This document shows positions 1 through 13,200 of a DNA stretch of 64,000 nt, in pieces. Position 1 is the stretch's first letter, and each line of letters begins with the position of its first letter. A model generated the notes under the pieces. It was not told the DNA's origin. It was given only the letters and a program-made list of their open reading frames with translations, and ran no database searches. Origin of the DNA: Casuarina equisetifolia (Eukaryota; Streptophyta; Magnoliopsida; Fagales; Casuarinaceae); assembly GCA_028551475.1 (NCBI GenBank), contig CM052358.1, positions 16,821,853 through 16,885,852 on the forward strand, in the 5' to 3' direction. The position numbers were made by a program, and so were the translations under genes.

Positions 1-937
1 ATTACTGATGTTGTGTCCCTATCCAAATATTGGAGATTGGAAGAGTTGTTAATGTTCAAAGTGGTGGGACCAAAAAACCCACAGGTGAAAGATACTACTG
101 TCAATACTTTACTGTAACATCACCACAAACATAAATAGGGACGAAACCAACCATGTTGTGATCACATGTACAAAGCCTGGTTCACTCAAGTCAGTTAAAT
201 TCACACTAAAAAACCATTGCGTATTTAATGGCAGCAGTTCTACCCAATATCCGTTCAAATGTTATATTATAAACCATTTTGTGGCCCTGTGGGAGTATTT
301 AACCACACCAATCAATTTCCCAAAGTTTCCAATATTTCTGACCTACTTACCCTAGACCCCTACAGAACATGCATACCAACAAAAATAAGCAGAATGCTCT
401 CCTTTTACTACCATAATGACTAAAATACAAATATTAAGAGTTTCCAGCTGGACTTTTTCATGACAGTGATAATGATCGCCAAATAATTGAAATGAAAAAG
501 AAACTATGCTACATATTGAGAGGAAATAATAAGTTCCTCCAATTTTGTTCAATTTCAAAAGGTTTAACCTTGGCAGCCAATTTCACCAAGCCTAACAATA
601 AAGATACTTCAACAATCAGACAATTAGAAACTAGGAAGACTACACTGTCATTATGGACATGCAAAAAATTCATCAAAGTCAAAGACAGAAAACAGAATAA
701 TGAGTCTGATGGTTAACCACTTTAATGGTAAGGCCACACGGGATCCACAACATGAGGGACACTAGCTGTCTCACCTGGATCAGTCTGTTGCAATGACAAG
801 AGAAAGAAGAGCTACTCTATACACAAGATTAGACTTCATTTCTCACGCTTTTGCATTACATTATGGTCTGTATTCTTTTTTCATAAGTTACTATGCACCT
901 GTTCAACTTTTTCTGGCGTTTAAAATCAAGTACATAC
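1..937 (-). other. Terminal intron of the STR12-like gene, running off the left edge
   Basis: The stretch lies downstream (minus strand) of the exon ending at 938 with a good donor (ATG|gtatgt). I looked on the minus strand for the last rhodanese exon, which carries the active-site loop and C-terminus in this family, and did not find it. It must lie left of base 1, making this intron at least 937 bp. The short open frames here show no family resemblance. Confidence 0.6.
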
Positions 938-3355
938 CATAACATAAGTATCGTTTTGAGGATCTAACTTGGTAGTTATCTCAGGTCCCCAGCTTCCAAA
1001 TTGTCGGAGAGGAAGAACCTGAAAGCCTGGCACAGAAGCTTGGGCCCTGACAAAGAGACAACATGATGAGCAAAATGATATGTGAAAGGGGAAGGAAAAA
1101 AAGAATGCATGCACTGTCGAAGCCTAGAACCCCTTCATTATTCAGGTAAAGTCCAGTTGATTTATTTCAACTCTATAAAGGCATATTATCGATGAGTGCT
1201 TTGATCAACAAACAATCATGAATTGACCAAATATTGCAACCGACTGTGTTTAAATATAAAAAACCAGATACAAAGCATTTCTGCATAGAATTGACTATAG
1301 TCCAAAAATAATGATGATTATCAAGCTAGCAATGAGCATACACTTCTTCAGGTTCTCGAACATCAACCAATTGTGCCTCTTCCAAGAAATTGGGATCTAG
1401 CATCTTTGCATGAAGCTCATCTGGCTGTATGTCTTGAAGCAAGGATTCTTCCCTAAAGGGGATAAGAAGAAAGTATGGAAGAAATGAGTACAAAACAAGT
1501 GGGCCAGCACTTGCTAACATACTAACAAAGCATAAGCTTTTGGAACTTACCTCTCGGAGATAACTTGCAACAAGTGCCATCCAAATTTTGTTTTGCACCT
1601 TACAACTTTATTCAATGGCGCACTAAACGCTGCATCCTCAAACTCAGGCACCTAGTATATTTTTCCATCAAAGATATCCAGATCACATTGGTGAGGGAAA
1701 CAAAATATCTAATGCAAAATCATAGGACAAGAATTCCAATCCTCTCATTGCCATTATAGATTACGCACTATCCATTATGCAACAGATAGTAAAATATTGT
1801 CATCATACTTTATTCTTGTATAAATGCCACAAACTACCAAAGTGAAATTACAAATATTAAGGTATTTTGCACTCTTTAACAAAGTATCAAGGAAAAATTC
1901 TAATAAAATTTGACAATTTTTGTTCCTTTCTTTAGCTATTCAGTTTGCACATATTACATTCAAAATATCTGGGGAAAAAAGAAGAAAGAAATAGAGAAAG
2001 GAGAAAAAGAATAGCATCTGTTATTCTCAACTAAAATTGAACTCCTCGGCCACTTAAAGATATCAAAACCTAAAATCTAAAATGATTGCGTATGACTTAA
2101 ACCTTTAGCATCTGAATGTATCTAATGTAACTCCAAGTATAAAAGAAGCAAAGTTAAAAAATTTACTCAAGCATTTGTCCCTAACGTGCAAGAAAGATTT
2201 ATAAGATAATTATATATCTAACTATCTTACCATTTGCCCCTTTCTGACCCACCCAAGCATTCCTCCCTCTTCTTTGGATGGGCATAGTGAATGCTCAATA
2301 GCAAGATCACTAAGGTCTTCACCTGAATTTGGCAAATGACAGTGGAACAACATACCATGAGAGATCAATTGTTTAAAGGAATAAGAAAGCCAACTTTTTA
2401 TTTAGGACCATCGACCTGCCACCTAATATCAATAGAATCACAGATTGCAGAGACAAATTGTTGGGTTCGATTCTCCAGAGCAATTGTCGTATCCATCCTT
2501 AGAGTAACCGATAGTGGTTCAATTTCTAACATACTTGGATTAAAAATGTATAAAAAATAACCTCCCGAAATTCTCTGCTGAAGATCCAACAAAAGCTTAA
2601 GGTCATCTTCTTTAACAAGCAAATGCTGCACTAAAATTTCCCTGCCACCTCCAGAGTCGCTCCCAGCACTAAATGAAGCTGAAAGCAAATAGGATTTAGT
2701 TCTTCTCCGTTGCTAATACATAATGTAATGTAGAAGTCTGTGAGAGCAAGAGAGAGGTTCTAACGCAATATAGGAACATTATGGTTTTCTAACTTTACAA
2801 TTGGGAATTTCTTCATCAATAGCGGATAATCACAAAACTTTGTAAGCTATTTCTAGAGAGAAAACGAAGAAAATCAACAGTCCTTACCCACCAGCAGATG
2901 GGAAAGAGGGAGAGAGAGAAGATTATGCACTGTCTGGTCAGGGAGTAAATAAAGGAAAGCAGATGACAAAACCAGAAAATAATCAGAAAACCGCGACGTA
3001 AATATGCGCTTTGATGGCGTTACTAACCTCTTGGACCCAATGGGTGAACATGCTTCAAACTGAAAAGGACCGATCAGACGAACCGGGTCCAAAGACTTGA
3101 GGAAGAAACGTTTGAAATGGGGCGAACGTTGAGAGCCTGCGAATACTTGGGGACGAAGAGAGATTGAGATAGGGAATCCAGGAAGCTCTGAGAGCACAAA
3201 GAGCTGGAGTTGCTACTGGTGGGAGATGACAAACTCTTAACATCGCTTCTTCTAGAGAGACTCAGACAGAAGCTGTGGCGCTCCAACAGCAGACTGCAGG
3301 CTTCCGAAAGGACAGGCGAGCTAAGGGGCAGGGCCGTTGACAAAAATACTTTCAT
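938..3355 (-). CDS. STR12: Rhodanese-like/PpiC (parvulin) domain protein, chloroplast type, 3' end missing
   Basis: Six exons on the minus strand: about 3355-3080, 2678-2562, 2322-2231, 1651-1551, 1452-1342 and 1046-938. Exons 2 to 6 join in frame at consensus splice sites. They encode a parvulin-type PPIase domain (REILVQHLLVK, then SKEEGGMLGWV, then a VPEF segment) followed by the start of a rhodanese domain (AQLVDVREPEEV, then PLRQFGSWGPEI). This order matches plant rhodanese-like/PpiC domain protein 12. The serine-rich N-terminus looks like a plastid transit peptide. Known of the family: PpiC domains isomerise prolyl bonds and rhodanese domains transfer sulfur; the combined role is unsettled. 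The exon 1 junction is uncertain: exon 2 needs a donor leaving one base of a codon, and I see two weak options near 3075-3095. The catalytic-Cys exon lies outside the window, so activity cannot be judged. Confidence 0.85.
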
Positions 3356-4252
3356 TCTTTTTTCCGTAAAAGTAATTTTCCCCGCTTAAATGCAAATATA
3401 ATATCTAAAGATCCTATAAAAAAACAAAAGAAAACGTTTTTCATATACAATATGCTTACCACCGTAATTGGAAGATAACAAGATGTAAGGTTTCGACAAA
3501 ATAAAAGTAGAAAATAATGAGATAACGGAAAGAAAAAAGAAAGATAATAATTATCGAAATAACACAAGTTTAAGACAAGATAGAGTAATTAACATGTGAA
3601 TTAGGTTGAGACTATAAGTAATTGAGTCCCTCATTGAATCTTAGTAAGATCAATAAGATACTTTAAATATGGTATTAAAAAGAAGATAGAACACATTATA
3701 ACTTGACAAGGAAATCATATATATAATATGAAATCAATTTTTCGGTTGTCCTACAAATTATTTTACTGATTAGTAATTTTTATTTGCAAGAAACATCAAC
3801 AAATTAGAAAGAATATCTTTTGGAAAAAAATTCATATGGAAGAGAGCATAAGCTAAGTTCAAAACTAAGCAACTACTTATCATATTAAATTGGATAATAA
3901 ATATTTTTTTCAATACTTCGAAAATAAGAAAATACAGGAGCAAAATCTTTCAACCGCCGTGGGTATACACGCAGAGGGTACTACTGTTCAGACCCACCTA
4001 ACACAGCGTGGACTATGAAACCATATTAGAAGTCCAACTGCACGCACTCCGTCGTCCTTCGTCCGCTTCGCCCCCTTCTTCTTCTTCTTCTTCTTCTTCT
4101 TCTTCTTCTTCTTCTTCAAAAGCCTTTCTTTCCTTTCTTCTTCTTTTTCAAAAGCCTTTCCTTTCTGGAACGTCTTTGACCCCTCAAACCACGCCATAGA
4201 AATCACGGTTGCGTTTCCGGACGTTTCCTCTGGGAACAAAGCTAGAAAAAAC
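3356..4252. promoter_or_regulatory. Shared divergent promoter region between the STR12-like gene and KEG
   Basis: The two start codons point away from each other and are 897 bp apart. The middle (about 3400-3950) is very AT-rich without a gene. The KEG side (3950-4252) becomes GC-richer and holds a (CTT)n tract, as expected of a 5' leader. I cannot place a TATA box or transcription start with confidence for either gene. Bidirectional control is an inference from spacing only. Confidence 0.5.
4076..4117 (+). repeat. (TTC)14 microsatellite in the KEG 5' leader
   Basis: Fourteen uninterrupted TTC triplets lie 135 bp before the KEG start codon, on the sense strand as a pyrimidine tract (GAA on the other strand). 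Such CT-rich leaders are common in plant genes and are often length-polymorphic. Confidence 0.9.
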
Positions 4253-7200
4253 ATGCCGAAGTTGCGATCGGAGAAGAAAATTCGGGTCCCGAGCTGCTCA
4301 ATCTGCGACGCGCACTACGACGATGACTCTCACGCGCCTCTCTTGCTCCAATGCGGCCACTCCTTCTGCAAGCACTGTCTCTCCCATGTGTTCTCCTCTT
4401 CGTTGGCCACAGCTAAGCACACCCTCCCCTGTCCCAAATGCCGCCACGTGTCCACTATCGGCAACTCCGTTCTCTCCCTCCCCAAGAACTACTCTCTCCT
4501 ACCCGTCCTCTGCTCCGACGACGACTTTACCGACAATGAAGAATTGGAATTGGAATCGGAGTCGGCACCACTGGCACCACCTCCAAGCGCATGCTGTAGA
4601 GCTACTGGAACGGGGGCCAGGAGTCTGTGTGCTGATCACGAGCTGCGACTGATCAAGAGACTGGGGGATGGAGAGGAGAGCTGGCTGGGGGAGCTGAGGA
4701 GGTCGATGAGGTGTAGGCACAAGGTGGTGGTCAGGAAAGTGGGCATGGCAGACGTGGCAGACTGTGATTGGGTGGAAGGAGAGCTCGAGAGGCTTCGCTT
4801 GTCGTCGATGTGGTGCAGGAATGTGTGCGCCTTCCTTGGAGTGGTGAAGCAGGAGGATCAACTGTGCCTTGTTATGGAAAGGTGTTATGGTTCGGTTCAG
4901 TCTGAGATGCGCCGCAGTGGTGGACGCCTTACTCTCGAGCAAATCCTTAGGTAAAACTTTCCTATCTAAGTATCGATGCTTTGCCCGGGAATGTTAGCGC
5001 CAATTTGTTGATCACAGTGTCATATTTCTTAATTCACGAAATTGCTATCTATTTGATAATGTTATATAGTGAAGGTAATTTTCAGTAGAACTGCTTCTAC
5101 TTTTTACAAAATTAATTGTTTTGATCTTAGTCTGTGTCTTAATTGTTGAGCTTCCTTAACGTACTACGTCCCGAATAAGCTACTTTTCTTTGTAGTAAGC
5201 CTAATCAGGAGGCCAAACTTTTGTGCTTGAAAATCCGGTCAAATATGTTCAGCTGCCTCCTTGTGGAAGATTGTTTCATGCCTTAGAAGGCTTTGTTGTT
5301 GCTTTCTCTTTCTTTTCTTTTCTTTTCTTTTCTTTCTTTTTTTTCTTTTTTCCCTTTCCTTTCCCTGTGCCTCATTAAGACGAGTTCTCTGATCTACTAC
5401 TTGAAAACAAAATATATAGTATAAAACTTATGATAGGCGATTCTTTTAAGTTACTCATAACGTTGCCCCATTTCAGATGGATGTGGAGCGGTTCATTTAC
5501 AAAATTCTCCGTTCATGCTTGCTTTTGTCACAGTTAGTGAGGAAAGGTTTAGCTTTTTAACATAGTTACATGGTTACACCTACTGATTGCGATTTTGAAA
5601 TTTCAGCTTCTGATCATATGACGACTTCCTATAGTTGAGCCCTTTCTATAAAGACTACCTCCCGCTGGTCAAAGTCCCTCTGGCTGTGCGATATCAAGTT
5701 TCTTTTTAGTCTAGAGTTTATTGCCATTGTCTGACTATTTCTTCTGCCCTGGTAATAGGATCCTGGTCTGAAATTCAAATAATGTTTCAAAATCTAGCAT
5801 GACACTTTCTGAGTTTTGAGTGTGGCGATGCCTTGCATTCATAACAATATAAGGGCTGGCTGACTTCACATGGAGCAGGGAAACTTCATTTGTTGCGACA
5901 TATGGCAGCAGCAATTGTTCCAAGGTGACCAAATAACACTTAAATGCAGTCTGATTTGGGGGATTACTTTTAGCTCCCAGGCTTCCTTTAGCAAAAACTT
6001 TTGCGTTTTGGCCAGCTAGACTTAAGCGAACAAAATGCCTCCTAGCTGGGGTTCAACAGCGTTGATAAATAAGGATGGAAACCTGTCCAATAAAGAACTT
6101 CACTAAAAATTTGGCAGTTGTGTTGAGTAACTTAATTAGCATTAGCACCTATTTGACTTCATACTGACAGTTATCCTTTAAACTGATTTCTGTAGAGGTT
6201 CACTTTAATACTTGATCCCATTCTTTGAAGTGTTAATTATTTTGCCAAAAATTCATGTTCATTGGCTAGGTATTGCTGTAGCAGGAAATGTTTATGAAGC
6301 TGTTGAGATTCGTCATGTTAGGCACAGTTATGACAGAAATCAATGCTTTTATATGAATCTTATGTTGAAGTTATAGCTTTTGCTTGTGGATTGTAAGAGA
6401 ATTATTCTGTTTATTTCATCTGTCATGGATTTTCTTTCAGTCATCAATCATTGTGCTGTTCTTGTGATCTCTATTTTGTGAGATGCATTCATCCTAATTA
6501 CAAACCAGTATTTATTTACCCTTTCATCTCATTCAGGTTAGGAAATTACTCTTTTCTGGTTGGTATCATTTTTTTTATCAGATTTTTCTGGTGCAGATAT
6601 GGAGCAGACATTGCACGTGGGGTGGCTGAACTTCATGCTGCAGGTGTTGTATGCATGAATTTAAAGCCATCCAATTTTCTTTTGGATGCAAGTGGCCGTG
6701 CAGTGATTTCTGATTATGGTCTTCCAATGATTCTGAAGAAACCTTCTTGCCGTAAAGCTAGAACTGGTCCAGAGGTTGAGCTATTGAAAATGCATTGGTG
6801 TATTGAGTGTACGTTATTGAGTCCCCATTATACAGCTCCAGAGGCATGGGAGCCTTTGAAGAAGTCATTGCACTTATTCAGGGACGACACAAGTCATATC
6901 TCTGCTGAGTCAGATGCCTGGAGTTTTGGTTGTGCCCTGGTTGAAATGTGCACTGGTTTCATTCCGTAAGTGCCATATTGATTTGTGCCATAGAATGTGA
7001 AACTTAATAACTCTGTTCACTTAACTAAGGTGACATATGCAGATGGGCTGGTCTAAGTGCAGAAGAAATTTGCCGTGCTGTAGTGAAGGAAGGAAGGCCA
7101 CCTCCCCAGTATTCAAGTGTTGTAGGTGTTGGGATTCCTAGAGATTTGTGGAAGATGATTGGCGAGTGCTTACAGTTCAAGTCATCAAAAAGACCAACTT

Positions 7201-10200
7201 TTCATGCGATGCTTGCTATATTTTTACGCCATTTGCAGAAGATTCCTCACAGTCCAAGTTCAAATGCGTAAGTAACTAACTTTTCCAACTTTCACCTGAC
7301 TTTTTTCATTTGGACAACATTACTGTGCTGTTACATATAAATTGCTTCAAGGTTTCTTTATCTTGATATTAAACTATTAAATATATGTTATAGTAATTTC
7401 TATTCTCTAGGTAAAGTTGTTGAAGCATGAATTAGGGCATCAATTAACCCTTATGCGGTAGGTCTTGTTTTTTACAGAAGTACCAAAAGTCTTGTGCTAC
7501 CACAGGTCATGGAGTCCACAATATACTCTATAAATCGTGATAAATTATAAGGAACCAGTGAAACATACATGAAGTGGGATCTATTGCTAAATGTGAGGCT
7601 TTATTTTATAGTTATACCATTTGTCTCTTTTAACATGTCTCACATTGATGTTTGTGGCTAGGAATTAGTTGTGTTAAGGAATATGATCCTCTCATGTTAA
7701 GTGCGTGTGGTTAAGTTTGTAAGACTTGATAATGATATTGCCTTTGGATTTTCTAGTATTTCAACACCCTAGATTTTTTCATTTGTCCCCTGTAAGAAAT
7801 GCAGGTGTCAATGGTATGTCCTTGTTTAAACACAACCTTGACTGAAATGGTATTGGAGCTTAAGACAGTCGATGACATCCACTTAAAGATTGCAAATGTC
7901 AAACAAGTATGAAAATAAACCTGCTCGGGTGGCTTTAAGACCTTGTTATCTCATGAATCAACCAAAGGATTTTTTTTTTTTTTTTCGGATTTGAGAAGAT
8001 GACTGTATTCCCTTGGGTGTAAAGGCGGCCACGGGGATGAAAAATGATGATATAGGTTAAGAAAACCTCTATCATGATGCTAGATGATGCAGTAAACATA
8101 AGGCAGAGGCAGACCCGAGGATGCCTAAGTTGAGAGGACTTGTTTTATGGACTTGGACTCTTGGTCTACTGAGTCTTTTCCCTGTATTGATGATTGTTTA
8201 TGGTGAGTAAAACACTGCATAGGAAAACAAAATTGGTCACTCAGAGTGATGCGACCCACGGGTTTGATGTGGCCTAAGACTGTTCATTTTAACACGAGCA
8301 GTTTACAAGCTTGTTTATTGGATGGTGCTTTTGATATTTAATGTAAGTCCTAAAGTGAAGCAAGAGTTTAGGAGTTAATGAAGAAGATGCAAGTGGGTTT
8401 TAATTTAGGTTTTTCTTACTTAAAAGGGTGGCTGGAACAATCAGTTTCCTCTGAACATTATACTGATCTATGATGGAAGAAATCCATCGTGATTAATCTG
8501 AGAGTTATCTGAAATTGTGTTATTTCTTGTCTGGAAACTTGTTTGAGAGTATTACTTATCTAGGAGTGACTTGATGCAAATCCTGTAGAAGATAAATTTC
8601 GTGGCACCAAGCTTTCATCTATCCAAGACGCTTTCTTGACCATTTTAAGGGTTTCTTAATAAATTTATTTGTACTGAGCTTCAAGATCTTTTATTAATGT
8701 GTCAATTTAAGGAACTTTTATTTGGTTGGTGAGTTGAAACAAGTCTTACTCTCATTATATGATTGATTGCATTAAATGGGGAATTAGAACAAACTACCCA
8801 TGTGAATCCAAGAAAAACTTTAAAAATCCTAGTTATACAACCACAAAAGTAATACTTCTGAATAACCATTATAGAGCCATGAACGATACCATTGCTGTTA
8901 TACCTGCACACTACCACTCAGTATCTGTAAATGGTTTCTGCATTTTCTATAACCTGAAAATATTCTTGAGTTGAAAAGAAACTCACTGTGAAATTTGCTT
9001 TTTAAGTTGTTCTTTGTCTAGTGTACATCCAGAAATAGCTCTTTAACCATAATATGCCAGAAAGAATTTGTAGATAGCGAAGTTTAGAAATTAGCAATGT
9101 CATGAGTAACTAATTATGCCCATCTCTTACCATGTGACCTTGACTTAGAAATTGACTGAATTTTACGTCTAGACCTTGTTCAAATCTTGAATGATACCTT
9201 ATTCAACATGATCAGTTGTTCCCTATGGATAGGATTATTAAATATAATCCTAAGAATAAAGTATCACACTATTATTCCATTGGAAGTCCCATCTTTCAAA
9301 AGGAAATAATCAATCTTCACTGACATTGGGAAGCTCACCAAATATTTTATTTGAGTATTTTGGTTAAAGATAAATTTTCATTTGAGACTTATATGCATTC
9401 TATTCTATTCTATGACCATATAAAAGATATTTCTACCATAACATCCTTGTCAAAGTGAACCTTGTTTGTTTTTTTGAGAATCCTAGTCAAAGTAGTTCAT
9501 TCTCCGATCAAAGTATATGAAACAACTGACCCTCCAGCCTACCTTGTGCTGCAAGTTTAATGCCTTCAGTATCATGAACCGAAACTTCCTTCTGTAAATC
9601 ATTTTTTTTTCTTATTTGATTTGAGGTTTGCAAAAACATCCTCAAGATCAGCTTCTAGCATATCAAGGGTTCATGTTCACCTCTCTAGACTCTCCACATG
9701 GGCTTCCAATTCGTCAGATAGCTTACATAAGCCCTCTAATAGCTACTTTGGCTAATGTTTGATGATTTTCAACCTTTACAACCTTCGTTTTTGCAATGTA
9801 ATGGATTACTTTGGGATATGCAGTCTTTTCATAGCCAACTTTATGTACTCGAAATGATTCTTGCTATCCTAAGAATCTCTGCTGCAAACAGATCATTGCT
9901 TAAGGTTGTAATTCTTGACTATATTTGTATCTCTTACTCAAAAGCTTGGGTAGATGTGATTGGATCTAGCAGAAAAATCTCACCTTTCAACCTGATTATC
10001 AAATAAATGTGCTCAAAAGATTTTCCAGTAATAAAAAGGTTCTAGCATAAATATAGAAATAAGATTGTAGTTGAAACTATAACAAGACGACTTCTAGGTT
10101 CAAGTATTACCAAGAATATTTAGATCTGAAAATCAAAAAATTAGATCAGAGAGACTGCTTAAAATGAGTCAAAAAGAAGTTATCTTGTGATGACTGTAAA

Positions 10201-13200
10201 ATCCTAGGCCACATTTGGTCATGGTTTTTTTTAAAAATTAAAAAAAAAAATTATGTTTTCAAGACCTAAACTGCATCTGTTTTTTAAATGTTAACAAATA
10301 GTTCAAAACACAAAACTTTTTAAGAAAATGTGTTTGCATTCCCATGTATGGGGCTCGTTTGTTACCAAAAGGCAAAGATAAATATATATATATATTTATA
10401 TATATAAGAAAAAGAGAGAGACACTTAGCCATGTGGCACTAAAACTAATTACAGGTGGCTGTGTGGACATCACAACAGGCCAAAGCTGGCTGCATGGCCA
10501 TCTCAACCAGATTGTGTTGGTGTCATGATCACTTTCTTATGTAACTAAAAAGTCAGCTTTATATCTAATTGTGTTTTCATAAACTAAGCATGTTTAATAT
10601 GTTTCTTTAGAAAGAAAAATAAACAACTTTTACATAGAGCCGACAAAAAGGTTTTCTTAATTGTGAATCCTACAGAAAAACACCACTTACATACCATGTT
10701 GAATCAAAACTAAGAAACACTTTTCAAAGGCATTAAAAAATTGAATGATGTTGGAAGATTAAGGACAATAATGAAAATGAGATGACATGCAGATGAAGAA
10801 AAGGACTGGGCTCGTACTAGTTAGTGGGTGGATGATGTGGATCAATTGTCCATTTGCATTGATCTTAGATGCTGCCCCATCACATATTAAGTTTTGCCAT
10901 GAGTTTTGAGAATTTCTAGATACGGATTTGAAGTACTTTCTCTTTGTGGAATCCAGTGAACCAGCTCATAGTCCTGGAATTGATATGTTGGAGCGGTCTC
11001 CTACATCTGTTTTGGACATTACTCGCGTTAAAAGCAACCATTTGCATCAACTTGTATCTGAAGGGAATGTGAACGGTGTTAGGTTAGTAAATTTTTGGTA
11101 CATTTCTACTGCAGTCTTCTTGGTTCATCTAGGAGTCAATAATTTCTTCACTATATGCAGGGATCTGCTTTCTAAGTCTGCATCAGGTAGCAATAATGGC
11201 TCAATTATTTCTCTTTTGGAAGCACATAATGCTGATGGGCAAACTGCTTTGCACCTGGCTTGTAGACGAGGTTGCCCAGATATGGTTGATGCTATTTTGG
11301 AGTATGGTAACGTGGATGTGGATGTCCCTGATGAGAAGGGAAATCCTCCGCTAGTGTTTGCTTTAGCAGTTGGGTCGTCAGGATGTGTACGTGCTCTCAT
11401 AAAAAAGTCAGCTAATGCTATATCTAGGCCAATGGAAGGCTTTGGTCGATCAGCTACTCATGTTTGTGCATTTTATGGGCAACCTGATTGTATGCATGTA
11501 AGTTATCACTTAAACAGCTAAGGTTTGGGGAAACTGTACTTTCTTTTTCTTCTTTATTTTCTCAAATGTTCATAACATTCACAGGAGTTACTCTTAGCCG
11601 GAGCTGATCCAAATGCGGTGGATGGGGATGGTGAAACTGCTCTGCATATAGCTGTTGCAAAAGAATTCACAGACTGTGCCATTGTTATACTTGAAAATGG
11701 GGGTTGCAAGTCTATGGGAGCTCTGAATTCAAAACATTTAACGTAAGAATAAATTGTGGGAAAATAAGATGTGTGTTTATGGAGAAAAGGCTTGAAACAG
11801 TACATACGTGGGCAAAATGGTGAAATTTGTGCCTATCATAATTGTGGAGCATTTAAATTTGTAATCCTGTACATCATAACACGATTGTTGATTGTGTTTT
11901 GCTCCCATTAGATTCTAACAACAGTTCTTGCTAGTAATGCATAAAATTGGTATATTCTAATAGGAGTATATATTATCAGACCCAAAAAACGTTCAACTCT
12001 TTGTTGTTGATTGTCAAGTTCTATTTATTTATTTTATAGCCTTGTGCTTGGTTTGCATCTCCTTTTGCATTTTTCTTGATGAGTTATGAAAGAATCTTCT
12101 TTTATGGTTATTTAGTTCCCTTCTGGTATCCTAGAAAATCCAGAAGCAGGCAAGCTTAGTTTCCGTGTGGCATTTTATAAATTCCAGAAGCAGGCAAACT
12201 TTTTCATTTTGTCACAAATAGCTCTGGTGGCATTAATTTTACTGCTTTTTGATTGGTATATCATCTGTTGGTCAGGTCACAAATACATTTTTGGTTTTTG
12301 TTACCTGAGATTGATGGGAGCGTGGTGCTTAGTCATGTTTTGAGTTGCAAACAATTGATTCTTGCATTCATCTTCTACTTGGAGAAAGATATTTACGATG
12401 GTCAACAAGCTTCTGGTTGAATTGGTTTGTCAGACTGAGATCTCAAAAAACACTTGATGGATAAAAAGCAATTGAAGTTTACTTCCTGTGAATCCAATTT
12501 CGAATAAATTCCTTTCACATGGGAAAATCAATGTGGCTAATCCTCATCTTTTTTGATGCGGAAAATTAAATGCCATTTAACATATCTGTTCCTTGCTACA
12601 AGAGTAAACTAACCCTTATTGGCGCTGCCTTTAATCCTCTATCAATTACGTGAGGCCTTTTGTATGATACCATTTTTCATTACTTTAGCCATGTTATTTT
12701 ATTTCTCTCCCCAAACTTGTTCACCCCCCCATCTTGGGTTATGTCACTTCTACTTGCTGATTTAGGCCTCAGAGAGAGATTAATCTGGTGGTGGTTCTCT
12801 TAATGTTAGGGTTTTATTTTTATTTTTATTTTTATTAGTTATGGGAAGGTTAAAAATGACAGGAGTAGGCAAGTATGTATGGCTAGCGAGCCTTTATGAA
12901 ACTGCTTCCTAGAATTAGTTTCATAGTTTTAATTTTCTATTCCTGTTCGAAGCAAATTAGGTTTTTATGTTAGGAACTCTTTGAGTTTCATGAAGATGTT
13001 AGTCTCTTTAACTATATTTCTATATTTATCTTGAGTTGATTTCAGGTCCCATAATAATTGCCAACCTTTTTTTTTTTTTTTCCTTCTGTATCATTTCATA
13101 GTGTCAAAGAGAAAAGTGGAAATACATATTCTTTTGCTGCTGAAGAATGATTCATCTAGCCCCTGCATCCATGATGATAAACATGTTCTTTTTGCATTTA

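Noticed and set aside
4499-4942. 147-codon open frame on the minus strand opposite KEG exon 1
   Set aside because: It is the antisense shadow of GC-rich coding sequence, with no domain of its own.
6451-6596. Possible alternative first exon for the KEG kinase part
   Set aside because: It is the in-frame upstream extension into intron 1; a clear acceptor at 6596 and conserved continuation from exon 1 make it intronic.
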